Shown: one piece after another, positions 50,701 to 59,700 of the stretch
How positions within the stretch are numbered: the first letter of the stretch is position 1
Layout: the number at the start of each line of letters is the position of its first letter
Assembly: GCF_004193775.1 (NCBI RefSeq)
Contig: NW_021143921.1
Location: 1 to 64,000 of the forward strand
Direction: 5' to 3'
Length of the DNA stretch: 64,000 bases
Source of the DNA: Glycine soja
Lineage: Eukaryota > Streptophyta > Magnoliopsida > Fabales > Fabaceae
Program-made: the position numbers and the translations under genes
The notes under the pieces: model-generated
Databases searched by the model: none
What the model was told of the DNA's origin: nothing
The model's input: only the letters and a program-made list of their open reading frames with translations

Positions 50701-51810
50701 ATAATTTAAGGTCCTCTGTCCTTAAATGCTTAACCGAGACTTGCACTCCCGGTTAAGGGACCAGTAGTTTCCTTTTAACGGTTCCGGGGCCACCCCCTGA
50801 TATTGGAGGAGGGCCAACTGTGCGAGCACAACTAGAAAGGGAGGCTATCACACTGCTACTATGCATACTGGGGCAAGATTTCACCCGTGCCGCTGCAAAG
50901 AGACGAGTGCGGATCATGCGCACCAACATGACCACTCTTACATAGATGACATTGCTACTTAGCAATATTCTGCCCAGCGACCGCATGCCAATCTCCCCCT
51001 GCAAAAGTATCAGTTGGTCTGTGTCGTCCCGACATGGGTAAGTATGCATATGGTTCAACTGATTTCTGATACCTTCTATTGTTTGCAGGGATCGCACCCA
51101 CAAAGACACCCAGTGGACCTGAAGAAGTCCAACAGGGCCCTGGGGTTTCCAGCTCTGGTTACGGGCCTCTATCGGCCCTATAGGGCGCTCGTCCCCCCAG
51201 CAAGCTCATGCCATCATGACATAGGTAAATATGCACCTCCCCCAACTGATTTCTGATGTCATCTATTGTTTGCAGGGATTGTGCCCGCAAGACACCTAGT
51301 GGACCCGAAGAAGGCCAACAGTGTCTTGGAGTTGCCAGCTCTAAATACGGGTCTCTATCAGTTCAAGGGAGTGCCTGTTGCCCCCAGCAGGGTCATCAGG
51401 CCCCCTACCAATCGAGTTTTCATCTAGAAGTGTTGCGCCCCCAGGCAGGCGTAGGGCGAGACACCACAGCAGCATTGGGATGGACGGTAGCGGGCAATAG
51501 ACGCACCGCCACCACCTTTAGAGTTCACCTCTGCTCATCCACAAAAAGGTTTGAGTATTGCCTACGACACATGGCCGACCAATAGGCAACCAAGTCCAAA
51601 GCCAAAGGTAAGCAAAGTACTAGGTCAGTGACTGACAAGTCATAAGGCGTCCAGCTAAAGACGTTAAAGAAGCGCTACTAGGAGGCAACCTAGTACCTTT
51701 TGAATCTATGCTTGTTATTTGATCACTTTTTATAGTAGGACGCACCTAGTTGCTCATGATCCTAGGAATTTAAATAAAACGAGCACAAGCTCGGAAGGTA
51801 GTCATACCTC
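50701..51810 (+). other. 3' region with 187-bp direct repeats
   Basis: Two diverged copies of about 187 bp occupy roughly 51030-51430. GATTTCTGATACCTTCTATT at 51061 and GATTTCTGATGTCATCTATT at 51248 are equivalent points, each followed by GTTTGCAGGGAT. TTTGCAGG resembles a splice acceptor. The short open frames at 51014-51256 and 51256-51585 follow these repeats and have no known motif. The rest to 51810 is unique non-coding sequence, apart from a hairpin at 51676-51695. Confidence 0.7.
51676..51695 (+). other. Perfect 7-bp stem hairpin around AGGCAA
   Basis: TACTAGG (51676-51682) pairs with CCTAGTA (51689-51695) across the loop AGGCAA. The context GACGTTAAAGAAGCGCT with a GGAGGCAACC core resembles a hairpin I have seen repeatedly in Athila/Tat-type plant elements. 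That resemblance is from memory and needs a search. Confidence 0.6.
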
Positions 51811-52140
51811 ACAAAATATATATATGTATGTTTAGGTAGTGAAAATACCTTAGATATGCATGTATGTAAACAAAAAAACACTTCACAAAATATATATATG
51901 TATGTTTAGGTAGAAAGATACCTTAGATATGCATGTATGTAAACAAAAAAATACTTCACAAAATATATATATGTATGTTTAGGTAGAGATATACCTTAGA
52001 TGTGCGTGTATGTAAACAAAAAAATACCTCGCAAAACATATATATGTATGCTTAGGTGGCAAGATACCTTGGATATGCATGTATATAGCAAAAATACCTC
52101 ACAAAAATATACACATGTTTAGGTAGCAAAATACCTCATA
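51811..52140 (+). repeat. Tandem repeat of about 73 bp, five copies
   Basis: ACAAAATATATATATGTATG restarts at 51811, 51885, 51958, 52031 and, degenerate, 52101. Each copy carries TTTAGGTAG, an ATACCTTAGATATGCATG step and a poly-A stretch. The array ends in a long A run (52138-52155). Confidence 0.93.
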
Positions 52141-52749
52141 AAAAAAAAAAAAAAAGAAAAAGAAAAAAAAACAAACAAGAAAAAGAAATAAACAAATGAT
52201 AATGATAAAAAAAAAGAAGGAGAAAAAAGAAAAATAAGTTGTCAAGCTGAAAAACCAACATGCTTTTGAAAAGAGACGATTTCCAACTTTTCTTTGAAAA
52301 AATTCATTCATTGATCATAACCGATTTTTGAAGAAAAAAAACGTGTCTACACCTGAAGGGTGAATGCTGTGAAAATTTCCCCGGACGCCCAAAATGGACT
52401 CGGATGAATGCACAAATTGATAAAAGAACATATTTTGGAAACATTGGGTTGATTTAAAATAGAGGAAATGAATCCTGAGCCCTAGCATCACATGACCATA
52501 AAAATTTGACACTTGAGTGTCCGCATAGGTGCATGCATGACCAGTTTTGCATAAAGTTTCCAAATCATCATTTTTGCATTTTGTGTCATGGAAATAATGT
52601 GGGGCATCCCTTTTATCCTTGAGCCAAACCAAACCCTGACATGTATCATGCCTAGCCATTCTACAAGTCTTGAGCCAAAATCCTGACTCACCATAAACCT
52701 TGACCCAGGGTGAGAATGTCAATCCTTACCCTCGGAAGCAAAAAAGAAG
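52141..52749 (+). other. Purine-rich and unassigned 3' spacer
   Basis: 52138-52240 is almost pure A and G with a few T. The remainder has no repeat or gene I can support. The opposite-strand open frames at 52099-52311 and 52315-52722 consist of low-complexity phenylalanine runs or sequence without motifs. Confidence 0.5.
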
Positions 52750-52945
52750 AGAAGGAAAATTTCCAATCAAAGGAAAAAAGGAAGCAAGGAAATTCCCAAT
52801 CAAAGAGTGGGAGAAAGCAAAAAGAAAAGAAAGGAAATTCCCAATCAAAGAGTGGGAGAAAGCAAAAAGAAAAGAAAGAAAATTCCCAATCAAAGAATGG
52901 GAGAAAGAAAAAAAAAGAGAAAAGAAGGAAAGAAAGCTCCTGATC
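52750..52945 (+). repeat. Purine-rich 45-bp tandem repeat
   Basis: Three to four units contain CCCAATCAAAGAGTGGGAG followed by AAAGCAAAAAGAAAAGAAAG. Because 45 is a multiple of three, an open plus frame reads a 15-residue KFPIKEWEKAKRKER repeat (52700-53005). I treat this as a by-product of the repeat, since no homologue is recognised and the neighbourhood is non-coding. Confidence 0.85.
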
Positions 52946-53699
52946 AAGGATCGAAAGAAAACAGAAGAAATGTGCAGAGAGGTCTTTGGACCGGACAATA
53001 TCTGAACAATACAGAATTGTCACCAAATGAACAAAAAAGGAAGGAAAGGAAACCACGACCTAAAATGGTCTTCTCCCTTCAATTACCAACCAAAATCCCG
53101 TGCGCTAGCGACCTTTTTTTTCTCGCCCCGCACTAAACAAAAACAGAAAAAGAAAAAAGCCAGAAAAATCAAAAGCCAAAAACACACAAAAGCCGAAAGA
53201 AGAAACCACCAAAAGAACCCATTCCCAAGGGAAGTCCTATTTGATCCATGATCACGCATGTAATTTTTGATTTGATAGGAAATAATTTGCAAAGTCAAGT
53301 CATGACATATCTATGGTTCGGAATTAGGATGAAACACTTACCTGTGCGAGATTGATACACTTTGAGTGGATTTCTTCTATTTTTGTCGAACCCAGTGTTT
53401 CCTCTAAATGTTCATTTAGAAACGAAATGCTAACATCCAAAATCTCAGTTAAGGTTATGGGGGATTTCATCAGCAGACTCTCCTTCCCCGGTAAACGCAT
53501 TGTTTTTCACTCAAAAAAGCATATGCTGCTCTAATCAGTTGGAATATTTGTCTCTTTGCTAAAGCATGTTTGCATTTTAGTGGAGAAAACACCGAGACTT
53601 TTTCAAGTCTCACAAGTTATCCAGAAATACGTAGGTCTGAGTTCCTCATTGGAGGATACGTAGGAGCAAGAGCCTCGCTTTTGTCGACCACACCGCCTT
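52946..53699 (+). other. 3' spacer with an LTR-like module
   Basis: Mostly unassigned AG-rich sequence. At about 53629-53692 lies ACGTAGGTCTGAGTTCCTCA, followed by ATACGTAGGAGCAA and TTTGTCGACCAC. The same order of steps occurs inside the LTR (copy 1, about 37446-37520), so the 3' region and the LTR share this module. Confidence 0.65.
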
Positions 53700-54620
53700 T
53701 TGTTACCATGACCCAAGAGCTGGTAGCCCGCGGAGACACCTTACGGTTATCCGCACCCTTTTGTCATCCAGAGGCGGCGGGCCCGATGACAAGCAGAGAC
53801 CAAGTTTGGTCATTCTGCACCCTTGTATCATCCAGAGGCGGCGGGCTCGATGATACGCGGAGATACCTTATGGTTATTCGCACCCTTTTGTCATCCAGAG
53901 GCGGCGGGCCCGATGACAAGCAGAGACCAAGTTTGGTCATTCTGCACCCTTGTATCATCCAGAGGCGGCGGGCCTGATGATACGCGGAGATACCTTACGG
54001 TTATTCGCACCCTTTTGTCATCCAGAGGCGGCGGGCCCGATGACAAGCAGAGACCAAGTTTGGTCATTCTGCACCCTTGTATCATCCAGAGGCGGCGGGC
54101 CCGATGATACGCGGAGATACCTTATGGTTATTCGCACCCTTTTGTCATCCAGAGGCGGCGGGCCCGATGACAAGCAGAGACCAAGATTGGTCATTCTGCA
54201 CCCTTGTATCATCCAGAGGCGGCGGGCCCGATGATACGCGGAGATACCTTACGGTTATTCGCACCCTTTTGTCATCCAGAGGCGGCGGGCCCGATGACAA
54301 GCAGAGACCAAGTTTGGTCATTCTACACCCTTGTATCATCCAGAGGCGGCGGGCCCGATGATACGCGGAGATACCTTACGGTTATTCGCACCCTTTTGTC
54401 ATCCAGAGGCGGCGGGCCCGATGACAAGCAGAGACCAAGTTTGGTCATTCTGCACCCTTGTATCATCCAGAGGCGGCGGGCCCGATGATACGCGGAGATA
54501 CCTTATGGTTATTCGCACCCTTTTGTCATCCAGAGGCGGCGGGCCCGATGACAAGCAGAGACCAAATTTGGTCATTCTGCACCCTTGTATCATCCAGAGG
54601 CGGCGGGCCCGATGATACGC
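53700..54620 (+). repeat. 127-bp tandem array in the retrotransposon 3' UTR (about 7 copies)
   Basis: GCACCCTTTTGTCATCC begins a unit at 53753, 53880, 54007, 54134, 54261, 54388 and 54515, exactly 127 bp apart. Each unit is two related halves of about 64 and 63 bp. Both hold CATCCAGAGGCGGCGGGCCC followed by GATGACAAGCAGAGACC or GATGATACGCGGAGATACC. A partial half-unit precedes the first copy (CCCGCGGAGACACCTTACGG, 53728). The half-unit aligns along its whole length with the sub-repeats of the 200-bp satellite. Copies differ by very few bases, so the array is recent. The overlapping open frames on both strands are by-products. Confidence 0.95.
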
Positions 54621-54765
54621 GGAAATACCCGAGTGGTTATCCGTATAAACATTCTTTTGCTATCTGTAAGACAGAACGCTTGATAGCATGCAGAGACTGA
54701 CATAGTCTTCTGCACCTTTTGTTCCTCCGGGAACAACAAGTCATTTACATGCGGAAATTTCATGG
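54621..54765 (+). repeat. Satellite-like segment inside the retrotransposon 3' UTR
   Basis: The last 127-bp half-unit passes without a break into GGAAATACCCGAGTGGTTAT and CCGTATAAACATTCTTTT. It then reads TGATAGCATGCAGAGACTGA and ends in a diverged GCACC...CATGCGGAAATTTCATGG stretch. In order these correspond to the end of satellite sub-repeat B, all of C and a diverged A. The first 37 or so bases match the satellite perfectly. This is the physical bridge between the element and the satellite. Confidence 0.9.
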
Positions 54766-55060
54766 TCGCCCGCGACTCTCGGCAACCGAGAGGAGTGAAA
54801 TTAGTGTCATACACTGATTTTCGGGGACCTTTGCTTGATGACATGCGACCATTCTTTGGTCCTTGTGAGGTGCTTGGCATCCATCATTAGGCAATTTGTG
54901 AAATTCTAGGAGCGACAAGTCATGGTCACCCGCGACTCTCGTCAACCGAGAGGAACGAAATTAGTGTCATACACTGATTTTCGGGGACCTTTGCTTGATG
55001 ACAAGCGACCATTCTTTGGTCCTTGTGAGGTGCTTGGCACCCATCATTAGGCAATTTGTG
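54761..55060 (+). repeat. Two extra copies of the LTR 5' end with hairpins
   Basis: CATGGTC...CGCGACTCTC begins units at 54761 and 54921, with a third partial unit at about 55068. Each unit carries a hairpin (CTCTCGG-CAA-CCGAGAG at 54776-54792; CTCTCG/CGAGAG at 54936-54952 and 55083-55100). In the first two units this is followed by TGTCATACACTGATTTTCGG (54805, 54965) and about 95 bases that match the start of the true LTR, down to AGGCAATTTGTG. The true LTR begins at 55169. Confidence 0.9.
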
Positions 55061-55119
55061 GAGATTTTATGGTCACCTGCGACTCTCGTCAAATCGAGAG
55101 GAACGAAATTAGTGTCTTA

Positions 55120-55168
55120 TCTTTACTTTTCTTTTATCTCCAATAAAAGACAAGTAAAGAGGGGCAAC
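55120..55168 (+). other. Polypurine tract with adjoining long hairpin
   Basis: AAGTAAAGAGGGGCAAC (55152-55168) directly precedes the LTR start TGTCATACC and is the likely polypurine primer. Its A/G part is the 3' arm of a hairpin. TCTTTACTT (55120-55128) pairs with AAGTAAAGA (55152-55160), and CTTTTAT (55131-55137) pairs with ATAAAAG (55143-55149). Confidence 0.8.
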
Positions 55169-56753
55169 TGTCATACCCTAATTTCGTCCGGGGACCTTTG
55201 CTCGATGACATGCGACCATTCTTTGGTCCTCGTGAGGTGCTTGGCACCCATCATTAGGCAATTTGTGAAATTCCAGGACATGCCGAAAAACCAAAAAAAT
55301 ATTGATGCACAATCCGTAAGTTTCCGTGACACACCGGAAATCAAATGGAAGCATCGTTGCATAATTAAGTGAGGTTCCGTAACATTCCGTAAGTCAAAAA
55401 GGGGATGATTATGTAATCCGCAAGGTTCCATAACATTACAGAAAGAAAACAAGTATCGTTACGAAATTCGTAAGTTTCCGTAACTTTACGAAAAAAGAAT
55501 CACCAAAAAACAGCAGAGGGGGGTGTACTTAGTAAAAATGGGGGTGCAAATGCTGAGCTCGCCTGGGCGAGCTGGGCGGCAACCACCTCCCCTATTTTGC
55601 TATAAATAGGGGAGGAAGGCAAGAAGGAAGGGGTTCAGCCCCTTAGGCACTTCTCTCTCTTTCGAATTTGCTTGGAAAAATTGTTTCCGTGAAGAAAATC
55701 TAAGCCGAGGCGCTTCCGAAACGTTTCCGTAACGTTTTCCGTGAGGAATTTCGCAAAGGTTTCAACCGTTCTTCGACGTTCTTCATTCGTTCTTCATCGT
55801 TCTTCGATCTTCAACGGGTAAGTACCTCGAACCAAGCTTTTCGATTCATTCTATGCACCCATGGTGGTCCACATTGTGTTTCGTGCATTTTTATTCTCGT
55901 TTTGTTTACTTTTTATACCCCCTGTTGACGTGCTTAAGCCATTTTACTTAAGTCATTTCTCACTTAACTTAAAAATAAAATCAATTTCCACCGAACGTTT
56001 GAATTGTATTATCCGTTAACTTCGGTTAAAATGAATTCCGACCGTTCGGTCGTGCCGTAACCACGTTGGAAATCAAAAAGAGGTAAAAAATAATATAATA
56101 ATCAAAAAGACATCTTTTAGTAAAATAAAGCGGAAAATCAAGTGGACGTTTTCTCTTTGGGATTTCTCATTCTTAATCGAATTGATTAATAACTAAAGTG
56201 AAACTAAAGGCTAAAATCAATTCGCCTAGTCAAGCTCGTCCATAAAAATAGGCTTTTGAAGTTTGTCATTTCATTTTCTCACTAAGTAAAATGGATCATT
56301 TTTAAGGTCCAACGCCTTAAAATGATCACCTCTTAAAGTAAAAAAGAATCACTTGATAAAAAAGAACTACGTAGGTCTGATTTTCTCATCCCAAATTGAG
56401 GAATACGTAGGAGCAAAGGGAAACACCCTTGTCGACCACAAAAAGAGAAAATATAAAAAGGGTATAAAGGATATAGAGACATAAAAAGGGAACATAAAAA
56501 ATCAAAGTCATGTTTGCACATTCGATTAAAGGCTGCCGTCCCTTGGGGCGGACGTGTGGGGTGCTAATACCTTCCCCGTGCGTAAATACAACTCCCGAAC
56601 CTTTCACTTAAAAGTTCGTAGATCGCGTCTTTTCCGGTTTTTCCGACGTTTTCCTCAAATAAACGTTGGTGGCGACTCCGCGCGTATTCCTTTCGTGGAA
56701 CACGCATCCCGCGAGTCTCGCGTCGCCCTCCCGCCGAAGGGTAGGTTGCGACA
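55169..56753 (+). repeat. 3' LTR of the Ogre/Tat-like element (1585 bp)
   Basis: It has the same termini as the solo LTRs and is almost identical in sequence, but lacks 85 bp corresponding to 36545-36629 of copy 1. The missing part is the hairpin cluster just upstream of the TATA box (TATAAATA at 55601-55608). CCGTA follows at 56754-56758, and the satellite flank after it matches the right flanks of the two solo LTRs. Confidence 0.94.
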
Positions 56754-59700
56754 CCGTATAAACATTCTTTTTTGCTGTCTGTAAGACGAAAAGCCTGATA
56801 GCATGCAGAGACTAACGTCGTCTTTTGCGGCCTTCGTCAATCGCGGCCGACAAGCCTATCGACACGCGGAGAATTACGTCATCTTCCGCGCTCACAAGAT
56901 CTGTCATACTGACATTTGAGTCACGCTGACGGGCGGAAATACGCGAGTGGTTATCCGTATAAACATTCTTTTATGCTGTCTGTAAGACGAAAAGCCTGAT
57001 AGCACGAAGAGACTAACGTAGTCTTCTGCGCCCTTCGTCAATCGCAGCCGTCAAGCCTGTTGACACGCGGAGATTTACGTCGTCTTCCGCGCTCACAAGA
57101 TCGGTCATACTGACATTTGAGTCACGCTGACGGGCGGAAATACCCGAGTGGTTATCCGTATAAACATTCTTTTTTGCTGTATGTAAGACGAAAAGCCTGA
57201 TAGCACGTAGAGACTAACGTAGTCTTCTGCGCCCTTCGTCAATCGCGGCCGATAAGCCTGTTGACACGCAGAGATTTACGTCATCTTCCGCGCTCACAAG
57301 ATCTATCATACTGACATTTGAGTCACGCTGACGGGCAGAAATACCCGAGTGGTTATCCGTATAAACATTCTTTTTTGCTGTCTGTAAGACGAAAAGCCTG
57401 ATAGCACGCAGAGATTAACGTCGTCTTTTGCGCCCTTCGTCAATCGCGGCCGACAAGCCTATCGACACATGGAGAATTACGTCATCTTCCGCGCTCACAA
57501 GATCTGTCATACTGACATTTGAGTCACGCTGACGGGCGGAAATACCCGAGTGGTCATCCGTATAAACATTCTTTTTTGCTGTCTGTAAAACGAAAAGCCT
57601 TATAGCACGCAGAGATTAACGTCATCTTTTGCGCCCTTCGTCAATCGCGGCCGACAAGCCGGTCGACACGTAGAGATTTACGTCATCTTCTGCGCTCACA
57701 AGATCTGTCATACTGACATTTGAGTCACGCTGACGGGCGGAAATACCCAAGTGGTTATCCGTATAAACATTCTTTTTTGCTGTCTGTAAGACGAAAATCC
57801 TGATAGCACGCAGAGATTAACGTCGTCTTTTGCGCCCTTCGTCAATCGTGGCTGACAAGCCGGTCGACACGTAGAGATTTACGTCATCTTCTGCGCTCAC
57901 AAGATCTGTCATACTGACATTTGAGTCACGCTGACGGGCGGAAATACGAGAGTGGTTATCCGTATAAACATTCTTTTTTGTTGTCTGTAAGACGAAAAGC
58001 CTGATAGCACGCAGAGACTAACGTCGTCGTTTGCGCCCTTCGTCAATCGCGGCCGACAAGCCCGTTGACACGCGGAGATTTACGTCATCTTCCGCGCTCA
58101 CAAGATCTGTCATACTGACATTTGAGTCACGCTGACGGGCGGAAATACCCGTGTGGTTATCCGTATAAACATTTTTTTTTGCTGTCTGTAAAACGAAAAG
58201 CCTGATAGCACGCAGAGATTTACGTCGTCTTTTGCGCCCTTCGTCAATCGCGGCCGACAAGCCAGTCGACACGTGGAGATTTACGTCATCTTCTGCGCTC
58301 ACAGGATCTGTCATACTGACATTTGAGTCACGCTGACGGGCGGAAATACCCGAGTGGTTATCCGTATAAACATTCTTTTTTGCTGTCTCTAAGACGAAAA
58401 TCCTGATAGCACGCATAGACTAACGTCGTCTTTTGCGCCCTTCGTCAATCGCGGCCGACAAGCCCGTCGACACGCGTAGATTTACGTCATCTTCCGCGCT
58501 CACAAGATCTGTCATACTCACATTTGAGTCACGCTGACGGGCGGAAATACCCGAGTGGTTATCCGTATAAACATTCTTTTTTGCTGTCTGTAAAACAAAA
58601 AGCCTGATAGCACGCAGAGATTAACGTCGTCTTTTGCGCCCTTCGTCAATCGCGGCCGACAAGCCCGTCGACACGCGGAGATTTACGTCATGTTCCGCGC
58701 TCACAAGATTCTTCATACTGACATTTGAGTCACGCTGACGGGCGGAAATACGAGAGTGGTTATCCGTATAAACATTCTTTTTTGTTGTCTGTAAGACGAA
58801 AAGCCTGATAGCATGCAGAGACTAACGTCGTCTTTTGCGCCCTTCGTCAATCGCGGCCGACAAGCGGAGATTTACTTTATCTTCCGCGCTCACAAGATCT
58901 GTCATACTGACATTTGAGTCACGCTGCCGGGCGGAAATACCCGAGTGGTTATCCGTATAAACATTCTTTTTTGCTGTATGTAAGACGAAAAGCCTGATAG
59001 CACGCAGAGACTAACGTCGTCTTTGGCGCCCTTCGTCAATCGCGGCCGACAAGCCCGTCGACACGCGGAGATTTACGTCATGTTCCGCGCTCACAAGATT
59101 CTTCATACTGACATTTGAGTCACGCTGACGGGCGGAAATACGAGAGTGGTTATCCGTATAAACATTCTTTTTTGCTATTTGTAAGACGAAAATCCTGATA
59201 GCACGCATAGACTAACGTCGTCTTTTGCGCCCTTCGTCAATCGCGGCCGACAAGCCCATCGACACGCGTAGATTTACGTCATCTTCCGCGCTCACAAGAT
59301 TTGTCATACTCACATTTGAGTCACGCTGACGGGCGGAAATACGCGAGTGGTTATCCGTATAAACATTCTTTTGTGCTGTCTGTAAGACGAAAATCCTGAT
59401 AGCACGCAGAGACTAACGTCGTCTTTGGCGCCCTTCGTCAATCGCGGCCGACAAGCCCGTCGACACGCGGAGATTTACGTCATGTTCCGCGCTCACAAGA
59501 TTCTTCATACTTACATTTGAGTCTCGCTGACGGGCGGAAATACGAGAGTGGTTATCAGTAAAAACATTCTTTTTTGTTGTCTGTAAGACGAAAAGCCTGA
59601 TAGCATGCAGAGACTAACGTCGTCTTTTGCGCCCTTCGTCAATCGCAGCCGACAAGCCCGTTGACAAGAGGAGATTTACGTCATCTTCCGCGCTCACAAG

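Larger units (their letters stand above)
41598..56753 (+). mobile_element. Ogre/Tat-like retrotransposon, lacking 5' LTR and pol, with 3' LTR
   Basis: In plus orientation the parts are: leader, ORF1 pseudogene, gag pseudogene, a long repeat-rich 3' region, polypurine tract and 3' LTR. An extra ORF upstream of gag is a known trait of Ogre-type (Tat lineage) elements. I recognise no protease, reverse transcriptase, RNase H or integrase between gag and the LTR, so the copy is non-autonomous. The left end joins satellite directly with neither LTR nor target duplication, so the 5' LTR was lost by recombination or the join is an assembly error. The right end is intact: the LTR ends in CA and CCGTA follows. 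Confidence 0.88.

Noticed and set aside
52700..53005. Lysine/glutamate-rich open frame with a 15-residue repeat
   Set aside because: It reflects a 45-bp purine-rich tandem repeat; no start context, homologue or neighbouring gene supports it.
53570..54700. Overlapping 64-135 residue open frames on both strands (MYHPEAAGPM, MIQGCRMTK types)
   Set aside because: They follow the 127-bp period exactly (127 is not a multiple of three, so frames overlap and stop) and show no known domain.
41598..55168. Search for reverse transcriptase, RNase H, protease and integrase
   Set aside because: No catalytic motif of these proteins can be recognised in any frame. The coding relics stop after gag near 47235.
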